From Dasypus novemcinctus (taxonomy: Eukaryota; Chordata; Mammalia; Cingulata; Dasypodidae), in assembly GCF_030445035.2 (NCBI RefSeq), contig NW_026688628.1, positions 930,001-994,000 of the forward strand: DNA of 64,000 bases, given 5' to 3'. Numbering within the stretch: position 1 is the first letter of the stretch; each line of letters opens with the position of its first letter. The translations under genes and the position numbers were made by a program. This document shows positions 49,555 through 61,139 of this stretch, one piece after another. Below the pieces are notes generated by a model. It was not told the origin of the DNA. It ran no database searches and saw only the letters and a program-made list of their open reading frames with translations.

Positions 49555-49850
49555 GATTTTATATTTAATTCATTTTTAATACTTTTTTATTTTTAAAGAA
49601 GCTTTAGATTGCCTAAATTTTACAAAAAATACCTCCTTCCCCCCCTCCAATCTTCCCATATTAACATCTTTCATTAGTGTGGTACATTTGTTACAATTAA
49701 TGAACACATTTTGAAGCATTGCTACAAACCATGGACTATGGTTTATATTATAGTTTACACCACACTGCATAATTTTGTAAGTTATGAAAAAATATATGAT
49801 GGTTTGTATCCTTCATTGCAATGTCATGCAGGAGAATTACCATGGATTTT
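49555..49850 (-). mobile_element. L1 3'-end fragment, minus strand
   Basis: The same fragment as 26625-26800, here continuing to about 49850 with ACCATGGACTATGGTTTAT and the CATTGCAATGTCATGCAGG block. It shows what the copy-1 fragment looked like before the plus-strand L1 cut it. Confidence 0.65.
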
Positions 49851-50129
49851 GTAAGATCTTTCTAAGCATGGCATGAACCCCAAAAGACATATAGGTCAAA
49901 ATAAGTGAAATTGATTCCCCATAAATACTAAAGATTTCCTTTGCCAGAAATGCCCTTGATAAAAGAATAAATAATTTGCATCTTGATAAAAAAATAAAAT
50001 GTCTACTATTAAAGGTAAACTATGATAGACATTATGTTTTTTATAAACTCTTATAAATCAATAAGAACAAGTTAAATACTCCAATAGCAATTAGAAAAAG
50101 AGGAATATAACTGGTTTGTATTGGTTTAC

Positions 50130-50560
50130 TAGGTTTAAAAACAGATATAATATAATGGCATGGGTTAAGAAGAAATTTATGGGCTCATGATTTCAGAGGT
50201 TAAGGACTGCTTAATCCAAAGATCAGTATCACTTTGTTTACAGGCTAGCAACATTTGCAGTTTCTGGCTTTTCTGTGATATGGAATTGCACATAACAATA
50301 TATTTTCCTTCCTCCCCTGTGTTCTGTTGATTTCCTTTTTCTGATTGCTCCCAATGACTTTCAATTATTTTTACATCTAAGGCCACCAGCCATATTGGAT
50401 TAAGGCTCCTCTCATTCAAATTGGGCTCAGCTTAACTAATAGCTTCTTCAAAGGCTCTGTTTTCAAATGGGTTCACACACCCAGGACCAGGGTTTGGGAC
50501 CAGTACATGCCTTTTTGGGGGTCATGATTCAATACCCAATACTTGCCTATATAAAAACAC
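50130..50560 (-). mobile_element. LTR-like repeat, probably MaLR-related
   Basis: The plus-strand order GAAATTTATGGGCTCATGATT, CACTTTGTTTACAGGC, TTTCTGATTGCTCCC, CTCTCATTCAAATTGGGCTC and GGGTTCACACACCCAGGACC is the reverse of a common MaLR-type LTR arrangement. Ends are not sharp. Confidence 0.4.
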
Positions 50561-51437
50561 ATCCAGCCTTGAATCCATGCACTCCTCAACCATTTTGCAA
50601 GAGTGAAAACAATAATAATCTCTCATAGAGAAAGGATGTGGAAATAGTTACTATAGTTCATTCATGATAGTATATAAATAGAGTAACAATTTTGGAAGAT
50701 AAGTTGGAAATATTTTTCAGGAATCTTAAAATACACATACATTTAAATTCCACAAGCTTGGTGCACAGCGTCTCTAGTAAATGAAACAGAGTGAGTATGG
50801 AGGTAATGCCAAAGAATCTGCAGTTGGCAGAGCCAAAGTAATATAATGGACCAACATATTTCCATCTATTTCAAGAGCATGACCAGGAGATGTGGTAGAT
50901 ACCTTTATTGTTTTAGGGGTCATAGAGACCAATCGAGCTAATAACTGAAATTGGGAGGTACCATGCACAGCACTAGGGGCCTGGTTTAAATGCACAAGAG
51001 AATCTTATGGCACTGAAGTCAAACTTTAAAAATTTTTATACACTTTCTAATCACTACCAATGTAATTTGTAGTATATCAAATGAACTTAACTATTTTTTG
51101 TACTTTACTTTTAATAAGGTGAAAGAACAAATATTTTGAAATCATTTGAAATAAAAAGATAATTTTCAGAATTTGCCTTTGAGAAAGCAAAATGTTTAAA
51201 GTTGTTACTTGGACATTATGGGTTTAAAGTGAGAGGACTGTTTTCCCTTAAACCAAGGACACAATGAGTTAAAGCACAAAAAGCTATTTTGACAAAACAG
51301 ACTTTCTGCTTTGTTTACTGCTTATTCAGGAGGAAAAATCAATGAAATTTTATTGAACCATGCTAATGATTTAAGCAACTTTGTCATGATAACAGAGAAA
51401 AAACAAATTTTATTTTTGCATGAGTATACTATTTGAT
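50561..51437. other. Intergenic DNA, nothing firmly recognised
   Basis: 50580-50750 may hold an old L1 ORF2 fragment. A 73-codon minus-strand frame (50774-50995) has no motif I can name. The rest is AT-rich. Confidence 0.4.
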
Positions 51438-51450
51438 GGTAAGGCTTTTT
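51438..51450. repeat. Left target-site duplication of the full-length L1
   Basis: GGTAAGGCTTTTT, identical to 60301-60313. The unoccupied site would read CTTTTT/AATAC on the plus strand, which fits the L1 endonuclease preference TTTT/AA for a minus-strand insertion. Confidence 0.9.
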
Positions 51451-51494
51451 TTAAAAAAATATTTATTTATTTATTATTATTTTTTTAATTACAT

Positions 51495-54007
51495 TAAAAA
51501 AATATATGAGGTCCCATTCAACCCCACCGCCCCCAGCCCCCACTCCCCCCACAGCAACACTCTCTCCCATCATCGTGATACATCCATTGCACCTGGTAAG
51601 TTCATCTCTGAGCATCACTGCACCCCATCGTCAATGGTCCACATCATAGCCCAGACTCTCTCACGTTCCATCCAGTGGGCCCTGGGGGGATCTACAGTGT
51701 CCCGTAATTGTCTGTGAAGCACTATCCAGGACAACTCCACGTCCCGAAAACGCCTCCACATCTCATCTCTTCCTCCCGTTGCCCTCACCCAGCAGCCCCC
51801 ATGGCTACCGTTCCCACACCCATTCCACATTTTCTCTGTGGACATTGGATTGGTTGTGTCCATTGCACACCTATGTCAAGTGAGGGCTTAGATTCCACAT
51901 GGGTACTGGATGCACTCTTCCCGCTTCTAGTTGTAGACACTCTAGGCTCCATGTTGTGGTGGTTGACCTTCTTCAACTCCATGTTAGCTGAGTGGAGTAA
52001 GTCCAATAAGTCAAAGTGTAGGAGCTGAAGTCTGTTGAGGCTCTGGGCCTGGGTGTCATATTATCAGTCCAGAGATTCAAATCCCCTATATATATCTTAA
52101 ACTCAGCACCAACTACAATTCCAATAAAGTAGCATGCAAGTCTTGTGAAAAGAGATCCCCTCTGAGTCCATTTCGATGGCGCAGAAACACCAGCTCCAAA
52201 GAAGGGCCATCTGTCATGGCAGTGAACCCCTTCTGCAATGACCATAGAACCCGTGGGTCTCTTTATCCCTCAAAAGAACCAATACCTGGGGTTGTATCTA
52301 CCTTATCTGTCTCTTAGACTCTGTTCAGTTGTACATAGGGGTATTCCTTCTGACAACCTCCAAACTCTTTTTTAGAGACTCACAGCCTTATAATCTCATT
52401 TCTCCTTTCCATTTCCCCCTTACATTAGGTCAAACCGCTTCCCAAAGTCATGTTATTATATGTAGACAGGTATATTCTGCTGTTCCGCATTGAATCTTTA
52501 ATTCAAGGTCATTTTCTAGTTGCTTCTTCAGCTGGTATGTGGTAGTGATCCTTCGGTGCCAGGGAGGCTCATCCCCGGGTGTCGTGTCCCACGCTGGGGG
52601 GAAGGCATCACATCTACACGCTGCGTTTGGCTGTGAGAATGGCCACATTTGAGTAACATGAAGGCTGTCAGGAGGAAACCCCCAGGCACAATGCTACTCT
52701 AGGCCTTGTTCTTATTGCAGGTGCATAGGCTCAAAAGTGTAGCCATTAGTATCAAGAGCCCACTGTTGGGCCCTCCTTCCTTCCTGGTTCTTGCCGTTGC
52801 ACCTGGAGGATTGCTGCTACTCTCCCAGGGCCCACAACAGTGACCCCCCGGCCAGGAGCCCAGTACCCCCCCAGCTGTTGTTTTTAATTGTTTCCACTAT
52901 GAGTATATATAGACATTACCATATACCCTGGGCATATGCCCTGTATAACTCCCTGTCAACCATATATATCCTGTCAATAACATCCCATATCAGTATTCCT
53001 CCGCTGCCATTGTTGAACCACTCTGTGATCCAAAACTTCCCATAAAGTGAATCCCAACATAATGTCAGCTTCAGAAGAGTCTTAGATCACCAAAATTCAT
53101 ATATACAATATACAGTATTTCCCCAGATCCACCATAAAACCTTTTCCCTTCCACAGCAATAATCTTTTAACTTATTCATATCATATTTCCTGAAACTGAT
53201 GTACAGATTCCGAAACTATAGTTTTCAAACAAGGTAACATTTGTGCTTACTATGTGGTCCATATTTTAGGCTGTACAGTTTTCTAAATTTTTTAGTTATC
53301 CTATGTTTTGTCTTATGGTTTTCATTATTAGTCTGTCGTCCCCTATATGTTTTTGGTGTAATATTAGCTGTTTTATATTCATCCTCGTGTACTCTCACAT
53401 AACTCCTCTTTTGCCCCCTTATTTACCTTTGTTCTATCCATTGCACATACATTTCCCCCTCCCCTTAGGGCCCACAACGCCTGCCAATCTAATGCCCTGG
53501 GAGCCGTCCTTTCTCACGAGAGATACAGTTCTCTCTATTCGACGGCATTAGTCTTCCCCATGATATGGGTCCACCCCACCCAATGGTAGAACCCACCTTG
53601 GCAAAATGAGCCTTCAGCTATTCCCTCCGGAGTCCGTCCCGCATCAGACCATACCCCCTGAGCGTCCTAACCAGGTGACCCTCCTACTTATACTTTGATA
53701 CGTTTTACTCAACATTTAGTTCTCAACGAACTTCTGGCACTCTCCCATGTTTGTATGTTGCCCCTCCCTCCCACCTATTTCTTGGACCATATTACCCCTC
53801 TTCCCATCCCCAGCCCCCCTCAAACCCAGAAAACCCCACCCAAAGGTAACCCATTGCCCCCATTTTGTCCCTTCTTTGTGCTCATACTTACCCCCAGCTC
53901 ATCACAGATTCCACCCCTACAGACATTAACTCACATCCTTCCTCCACCCCCCGATTTCCAGTAAGCCACTTTTCCAGACTCTAGCTCTCTGAGGCAGTTA
54001 ACTTATT
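51495..54007 (-). other. Long 3' UTR of the full-length L1
   Basis: About 2.5 kb of non-coding sequence between the ORF2 stop and the tail. It is collinear with the 3' UTRs at 1913-4867, 30676-31740 and 31978-34795, except that the A-rich block near 33020-33050 of the older copy is absent around 53040-53090. No shared open frame is evident across copies. Confidence 0.85.
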
Positions 54008-57000
54008 TCATATCATTGAGGTCATATAGTATTTGTCCTTCAATGCCTGGGTTGCTTCACTTAACATAAGATTCTCAAGGTTCATCCATGTTATCACGTG
54101 CGATTGTAGTGTATTGGTTCTTACAGCTGAATAGTATTCCATTGTGTGTATATACCACATTTTATTGATCCACTCATCTGTTGATGGACTTTTGGATTGA
54201 TTCCAACTTTTGGCGATGGTGAACAATGCTGCTATGAACATTGGTGTACATATATCGGTTTGTGTCCTTGTTTTCAGATCTGATGGGTATATACCCAGCA
54301 GTGGTATTGCTGGGTCATATGGCAAATCTATGGATAATTTTTTGAGAAACTGCCAAACTGTCCTCCAGAATGGTTGGATCCTTCTGCATTCCCACCAGCA
54401 ATGGATGAGTGTTCCCCTTTCTTCACATCCTCTCCAGCATTTGTATTCTACTCTTTTTTTCATGGCTGCCAATCTTATGGGAATAAGATGGTATCTCATT
54501 GTAGTTTTGATTTGCATTTCCCTGATAGCTAGGGATTTGGAGCATTTTTTCATGTGCTTTTTAGCCATTTGTATTTCTTCTTTGGAGAAGTGTCTGTTTA
54601 AATCTTTTTCCCATTTTTTAAATGGGTTGTTTATCTTTTTGTTTTCGAGATATATGAGTTCTTTATATATGCAAGTTATAAATCTCTTATAAGATATATG
54701 GTTGCGAAATATTTTCTCCCATTGTGTGGGTTCCCTTTTTACTTTCTTGACAAACTCCTTTGAGGTGCAGAAGGCTTTAATTTTGAGGTAGTCCCATTTA
54801 TCTATTTGTTCTTTTGCTGCTTGTGCTTTTGGTGTGATATTCATGAAGCCATTTCCTATTACAAGGTCCTGTAGATGTTTCCCTACACTGCTTTCTAAGG
54901 TGTTTATGGTCTTGGCTCTTATATTTAGGTCTTTGATCCATCTTGAGTTGATCTTTGTATAAGGTGTGAGATGGTAATCCTCTTTCATTCTTCTACATAT
55001 GGCTATCCAGTTCTCCAGGCACCATTTGTTGAATAGGCCATTCTCTCCCAGTTGAGAGGGTTTGGTGGCTTTATCGAATATTATATGGCTATATACATGA
55101 GGTTCTATATCTGAACTTTCAATTCAATTCCATTGGTCTGTGTGTCTCTCCTTATGCCAATACCATGCTGTTTTCACTACTGTAGCTTTGTAGTATGTTT
55201 TGAAGTCAGGAAGTGTGATTCCTCCTATTTCGTTTTTCTTTTTCAATATGTCTTTGGCTATTCGGGGCCTCTTTTTATTCCAAATAAATTTCATAGTTAG
55301 TTTTTCTAGTTCCTTAAAGAAGGCTGTGTTGATTTTTATTGGGATTGCATTGAATGTGTAGATCAGTTTTGGTAGGATAGACATCTTAATAATATTCAGT
55401 CTTCCTATCCATGAACAGGGAATATTCTTCCATTTATTTAGGTCTTCTTTGATTTCCTTGAACAATCTTGTATAGTTCTCGATGTATAAGTTTTTTACCT
55501 ATTTTGTTAAATTTATTCCTAAGTATTTGATTTTTTTATTTACTATTGTGAATGGTATTTGTTTCTTGATTTCCTCCTGATCTTGCTCATTATTGGTGTA
55601 TAGAAATGCTACTGATTTTTGCGCATTGATCTTATAACCTGCGACTTTGCTAAACTCATGAGTTCTAGGAGCTTTGTTGAAGATCTCTCAGGGTTTTCTA
55701 TATATAGGATCATGTCATCTGCAAATAATGAAATTTTGACTTCTTCCTTTCCAATTTGAATGCCTTTTATATCTGGTTCTTGTCTCAGTGCTCGAGCCAG
55801 TACTTCCAAGACAATGTTAAATAGGAGCGGAGACAATGGGCATCCTTGTCTTGTTCCTGATTTTAGAGGGAAGGATTTCAGGATTTCGCCATTGTAAACA
55901 ATGTTGGCTTTAGGTTTTTCATATATACTCTTTATCATGTTCAAAAAGTTTCCTTGTATTCCGATCTTTTGGAGTGTTTTTATCAGGAAGGGGTGCTCTA
56001 TTTTGTCAAATACCTTTTCTGCATCTATAGATATAATCATGTGGTTTTTTTCTCTCAATCTGTTTATATGGTGTATTACATTGATTGATTTTCTTATGTT
56101 GAACCATCCTTGCATACCTGGGATAAATCCCACTTGGTCATGGTGTATAATTCGTTTAATGTGTTGTTGAATACGATTAGCAAGTATTTTGTTAAGTATT
56201 TTTGCGTCTAGGTTCATTAGAGAAATTGGTCTGTAATTTTCCTTTCTTGTGGTGTCTTTGTTTGGCTTTGGTACTAGGGTAATGTTGGCATCATAGAAGG
56301 AATTAGGCAGTGTTCCTTCTGTTTCGATTTTTTGGAATAATTTCAACAGGATTGGTGTTAGTTCTTTCCGGAATGTTTTGTAGAATTCACCTGTGAAGCC
56401 GTCTGGCCCTGGGCTCTTCTTAGTTGGGAGATTTTTAATGACTGATTCTATCTCTTTGCTTGTGATTGGTTTGTTAAGATCATCAATTTCTTCTTTCGTC
56501 AGTATGGGCTGCTTATGTGTTTCTAGGAATTTGTCCATTTCCTCTAAATTGTCATTTTTGTTGGAATATAGTTTTTCAAAGTATCCTCTTATGATAGTCT
56601 TTATTTCTGTGGGATCAGTGGTGATATCACCTTTCTCATTTCTTATTTTGTGTATTTGCATCTTTTCTCTTTTTTTCTTTGTTAGTCTCGCTAAAGGTTT
56701 GTCAATTTTGTTGATCTTCTCAAAAAACCAGCTCTTGGTCTTGTTTATTTTTTCAAGTGCTTTCTTCTTTTCTATTTCATTTAGTTCTGCTCTTATCTTT
56801 GTTATTTCCTTCCTTCTTCTTCCTGTTGGGTTACTTTGCTGTTGTTTTTCTAATTCCTTCAAATGTGCAGTTAATTCTTCAATTTCTGCTCTTTCTTCTT
56901 TTTTGATATATGAATTTATGGCTATAAATTTCCCTCTCAGTACCGCTTTTGCTGCATCCCATAAATTTTGGTATGTTGTGTTATCATTATCATTTGTTTC

Positions 57001-57822
57001 AAGGTAGTCATTGATTTCTTTTGAGATTTCCTCTTTGACCCATTGTTTTTCTAAGAGTGTGCTGTTTAATTTCCAAATTGTCGTGTGAAGTCTGGGTCTC
57101 TGTCCCTTGTAAATTTCCAGCTTGACTCCACTGTGGTCAGAGATATTGTTTTGTATGATTTCGATCTTTCTGAATTCATTAAGCCTTTCTTTGTGGCCTA
57201 GCATATGGTCAATCTTGGAGAATGTTCCATGTGCGCTTGAGAAAAATGTATATCCTGCTGTGTTTGGGTGTAATGATCTATATATGTCTATTAGATCCAG
57301 CTCTTCTAATATACTGTTCAAATGTTTTTTTTCTTTAGTGATTCTCTTTTGAGATGTTCTGTCCAGAGTTGATAGTGGTGTATTAAAATCCCCCACTATA
57401 ATTGTAGATGCATCTATTCTTTCACTTAGTTTTTCCAGCGTTTGCCTCACATATTTAGAGGCGCCCTTGTTAGGAGCATAAATATTTATGATTGTTCGAT
57501 CTTCTTGACAAATTGTCCCTTTCACTAAAATATAGTATCCTTCTTTGTCTCTCACAATTGTTTCGCATTTAAAGTCTATTTTGTCTGATATTAATATAGC
57601 TACTCCTGCCTTTTTTTGGTTGTTGTTTGCTTGTATGATTGTTTTCCAGCAATTCACTTTCAACCTCCATGAGTCTCTGGGTCTAAGATGTGTCTCTTGT
57701 AGGCAGCATATAGATGGGTTGCATTTCCTTATCCAGTGTCCCAGTCTGAATCTTTTGATAGGTGAGTTTAATCCGTTGACATTCAGTGTTATTACGTTTA
57801 GAGAGTTATTTATGGTAGCCAT
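54008..57822 (-). pseudogene. L1 ORF2, nearly complete but broken
   Basis: The likely start is ATG at 57822-57820, giving [18 protein letters not shown], the usual beginning of the endonuclease. The total span of about 1271 codons fits ORF2p. Endonuclease motifs [17 protein letters not shown] and [12 protein letters not shown] core [16 protein letters not shown], and the C-terminal cluster [18 protein letters not shown] are all present. Breaks: a 4-bp deletion near 55656, where the 28.7-kb copy has four more bases, shifts the frame just after the RT core; TAG at 55501-55499; TGA at 55126-55124, probably from CGA by CpG decay. The endonuclease and the RT core remain in one open frame of 769 codons that begins at 57918. 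Confidence 0.92.
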
Positions 57823-57902
57823 ATTTTGGTTGGATTTGTGTTTGTTATATTTTGTTTGTATTATTTTATTTTCCCCTTCTATTTTTGTCTTTCTTGTTGC
57901 TT

Positions 57903-58874
57903 TTACACTCTCCTCCATCTCTGACTGTCCTGTTTTTTCCTTTCTTCCTGCAGAATTCCCTTAAGAATTTCTTGAAGGGGATGTTTCTTGTTGATATACT
58001 CTTTCAGTTTCTGTTTATCTGTGAATATTTTGAACTCTCCATCATTTTTGAATGCTAGTTTAGCTGGATAGAGTATTCTTGGTTGGAGATTTTTTTCCTT
58101 TAGTACCTTGACTATATCATACCACTGCCTTCTTGCCTCCATCGTTTCAGATGAGAAATCAGCACTTAATCTTATGGAATTTCCCTTGTATGTGATGGTT
58201 TTCTTTTCTCTTGCTGCTTTTAGAATTTTTTCTTTGTCTTGAGCATTGGATAATTTGACAAGTATATGTCTTGGGGTGGGCCTGTTGGGGTTTATGACCA
58301 GTGGAGTGCGCTGTGCTTCTTGGATATGTACATCTGTCTCTTTCAGTAGATTTGGGAAGTTTTCGTTCATTATTTCCTGCAGCAGTCCTTCTGACCCCTT
58401 TCCCTTCTCTTCTCCTTCTGGAATGCCTATAATACGTATGTTTGAGCGTTTTGCATTATCATTCAGGTCCCTAAGTCCTATCTGGATTTTTTCTACCTTT
58501 TTATTGACCACTTCTACTATCTGTTTGATTTCCAATGCACTGTCTTCCACATCACTAATCCTCTGCTCTGCCTCTTCTAGTCTGCTGATATTTGCTGCAA
58601 GTGTATTTTTGATTTCTTGAATTGTGGTGTTCATTTCCATCATATCTGTTATATTTTTGCGCATGTCTGCAATTTCCCCTCCAAGTGTTGTCTTCACGCT
58701 GTTAACCTCTTTCATTACTTCATCAAATTTGTCGGTGATATATGTTCTGAGATCTTTCATTGCTTGTGCGAAGTCCTGCCCCCCTTCCTGATTTTCAGTT
58801 TGTTGATTGGATTCAGCCATGTTTTCCTGATTACTGGTTTGGTTTGTAGATTTTTGTTGTTGTCTTGTCAACAT
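57903..58874 (-). CDS. L1 ORF1 (RNA-binding protein), open
   Basis: 323 codons without a stop. ORF1p is a trimeric RNA chaperone that coats L1 RNA. The N-terminal part (about residues 60-155) is a coiled coil, with heptad-rich stretches such as [19 protein letters not shown]. An RRM-like part follows with [15 protein letters not shown]. The C-terminal domain has [18 protein letters not shown] and [15 protein letters not shown]. The length is close to human ORF1p (338). The stop lies 16 bases beyond an ATG in the ORF2 frame, so the two frames overlap slightly. Confidence 0.9.
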   Translation of the reverse strand: MLTRQQQKSTNQTSNQENMAESNQQTENQEGGQDFAQAMKDLRTYITDKFDEVMKEVNSVKTTLGGEIADMRKNITDMMEMNTTIQEIKNTLAANISRLEEAEQRISDVEDSALEIKQIVEVVNKKVEKIQIGLRDLNDNAKRSNIRIIGIPEGEEKGKGSEGLLQEIMNENFPNLLKETDVHIQEAQRTPLVINPNRPTPRHILVKLSNAQDKEKILKAAREKKTITYKGNSIRLSADFSSETMEARRQWYDIVKVLKEKNLQPRILYPAKLAFKNDGEFKIFTDKQKLKEYINKKHPLQEILKGILQEERKKQDSQRWRRV

Positions 58875-60300
58875 TTTTTCTTGACGGGTTTAATCAGTTC
58901 CTTAGCTTCTTTGTCTAGTCTTGGAGATTAATTAGCTGTTGTTTTTGCGTAAGTGTTATATCTTCTCTTTGTCACTTTGTTCTTCTTATTCCAATTTCTT
59001 ATTGCTAGTTAAGCTCACTTTAAAGGAAAGTATTAGTGCTGGGGAAAGTCAATTGTGTAAGGAAGGAAAAGTGTGAAGTAGTATTGGTGATATATGTTTA
59101 CAAAGCAACAATATGAGTTCTGGGAGGATGGAGGTTAGATCATGTAAATTGTTTAGAGTTATAGTAGTAGGAAAGTACCTATAATGAGGTAGATGACTGA
59201 ATATGGGAGGAATGTGGTACGTACTAAGAGGCTATTGTTTTCGTGAGAGAGGGAAAGAGAAAAGAAAGGTAATAGTTTCAGGGACGAATACCAGATGGAA
59301 AACTAAACAAAGGTATTAGAAATTAAGAGTTAGACACTTTGTGGATCAAAGAAAGGGAGATGGAATATAGGAGAGATAGCAGATGGTGGAGGATATCAAG
59401 TTGTAGGGGAAAGGGGATAGTGTAGATAGGCTAAATCTATTCACAGAGAAATGAGGCAGTGGAGGGTGAGGAAACCCAGCAAATGTGAGGTATTTCCTGT
59501 AGGACCTATTGTATTGTTAAGGTAAAATAGTATAAGAAGAATATTGGGGACAAGAAAGAGAGGATTGAAAAAAAAAAAGAACAACAACAACAAAAAAAAA
59601 GAAAAAGAAAAAAAAAAAAAAACCAAAGAACAGAAACCCCGCCGCCAGGCTCGGCTGGGCTCAGCTGGGCTCCGGTCCCCCTCCCGCCGCCCGCCGCAGC
59701 TCGGCTGGGCTCGGCTGGGCTCGGCTGGGCTTGGGTCCCCCGCCTGCTGCCCGCCGCGGCTCCGCTGGGCTCGGCTTCCCCTCCCGCCGCGGCTCGGCTG
59801 GGCTCGGCTGGGCTCGGCTTTCCCACCCGCCGCCCAGCGCGGCTCAGCGCGGCTCGGCTCTCCTGCTCGCCGCCCGGCGCGGCGCGGCTGGGCTCGGCCG
59901 GACTCGGCTTCCCCGCCCACCACCCGCCGCCACGGCGCAGCACGGCTCAGCTCTCCCGCCCGCCGTGGCGCGGCTAGGCTCGGCTGGGCTTGGCTCCTTC
60001 GCCCGCTGCCCACTGCGGCACAGTGCGGCTTGGCTCTCCCACCCGCCACCCGCCGCGGTGCTAGCTGCCTCAGCTCCGCCTACCCAAGGAGGGAGTCCTC
60101 CACACATAGCTGGGATCTCCGTGTATATTTCACAGATGGATCCTCTCTGTTACCTTCCCTCCAAATCGATGTCCTGACACCTCGGGACCAGGAAAAATCC
60201 CGAAACAGCTGGTCCCAAAGAGTCTCCGACGCCTCCCAGCCGATTCCCCCCAGGAGCTAGTAACCGGGAAGTTCACTCAGCCGCCATCTTGCCTCCCCCT
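58875..60300 (-). promoter_or_regulatory. 5' UTR/promoter of the full-length L1
   Basis: From the 5' end it has about 200 bases of GC-rich start, then the tandem-repeat CpG block (59640-60060). A T-rich stretch on the L1 strand follows (A-runs at 59568-59625 on the plus strand), then about 680 bases of ordinary sequence before ORF1. L1 5' UTRs carry an internal polymerase II promoter, so this region would drive transcription toward lower coordinates. Confidence 0.8.
59640..60060. repeat. GC-rich minisatellite in the L1 5' UTR
   Basis: Repeats of GGCTCGGCTG (10 bp) are nested in longer units of about 55-65 bp separated by CCCGCCGCC-type linkers, roughly seven units. Very high CpG density. All reading frames through it are open by composition only. 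Confidence 0.9.
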
Positions 60301-60313
60301 GGTAAGGCTTTTT
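60301..60313. repeat. Right target-site duplication of the full-length L1
   Basis: GGTAAGGCTTTTT, next to the L1 5' end; pairs with 51438-51450. Confidence 0.9.
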
Positions 60314-61130
60314 AATACTATAAATAGACCCATCATATCTTTATCTAAGTTTGATGATAAAAGAAATTTTTCTGTATTCTGAATTTTCTGTATCATTTAG
60401 ATTTTGTACCACATTTTCTTCTTTCTTTATTACCCGTCATTTCATTTTCTTAGAAGAAAATTAATTTCTTTTTCTTTAATTAAAAAATGACTTTCTATAT
60501 ACAATAGTTACTTAAACTACCATAATGTCTTTGGAAACTGTCTCCAAGCAAGCTCTTATAACAAACAATTACTATTAACACTAAGTAAATTTGCCAGAAT
60601 AATGATTCAATTTGGTATTATGGAAACATAACTTCATTTCCAATACTACTAGAACATAGATAGCTCATGGGTAGTTTACTGTTTTATCAGTATTGTAGAG
60701 AGCTGTATTGAGAAAACTTACAAGGACACATTTCTGAACAATTTTCTATAGCCACATTGTCAATGCTAAGTCATGGTAAAATTGCAGGCTTAGAAAAGCG
60801 GCTAACATTTTTTCTATTTTTTCCTCCCTCTTTTACTTTCATAGAGTTGTCTAGTTCAAAAGTTACTGAACTTTAACAACGCAAATGTTATTAATGTGGC
60901 TATACAGATTCCATTAGAATTAAAATGGAAACAAAACTGAGAGCATCAATGTTGCTAAGGCTTTCTGCTTCTCCAGCAGTTAAACCAATTCCACTGGTGA
61001 TTTCTTTTACAAAACAAATTTAATTGCAAGAAAGTATTGAAATTTAAAAGCTCATTTAAATGTTACTTTACACCATCATTTATACTGTGGCCAGGCAATG
61101 TTGAAATAGAAAAACATTTTCTTTTTCTTA
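60314..61130. other. Intergenic DNA, nothing recognised
   Basis: AT-rich, single-copy in appearance, no gene or repeat identified. Confidence 0.45.
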
Positions 61131-61139
61131 AGAGGGTCT

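Larger units (their letters stand above)
46675..49726. repeat. Copy 2 of the 2.2-kb direct duplication, with 891 extra bases
   Basis: Bases 46675-46729 match 24594-24648, and bases 47621-49726 match 24649-26800. The 891 bases at 46730-47620 have no counterpart in copy 1. AGACC stands at both edges of the extra block (46725-46729 and 47616-47620) and only once in copy 1 (24644-24648). That is the pattern of a deletion between short repeats in copy 1. Confidence 0.9.
51451..60300 (-). mobile_element. Full-length LINE-1
   Basis: All parts are present on the minus strand. The 5' end is at 60300 (AGGGGGAGGCAAGATGGCGG). A 1.43-kb 5' UTR is followed by ORF1, ORF2, a 2.55-kb 3' UTR and an A-rich tail with AAATAAATAAAT, about 8.85 kb in all. 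It is bounded by a 13-bp target duplication. ORF1 looks open. ORF2 is broken at three places, so the copy is not autonomous. Relative to the other L1s here it looks the youngest. Confidence 0.95.

Noticed and set aside
56393-57007. 204-codon plus-strand frame
   Set aside because: Antisense to the L1 ORF2 endonuclease/RT region; a hydrophobic shadow of an A-rich coding strand.
59441-60260. Long open frames on both strands (up to 238 codons)
   Set aside because: They run through the GC-rich minisatellite and adjacent A-rich tract of the L1 5' UTR; frames on both strands stay open because the repeat lacks stops. Low-complexity translation, no domain.
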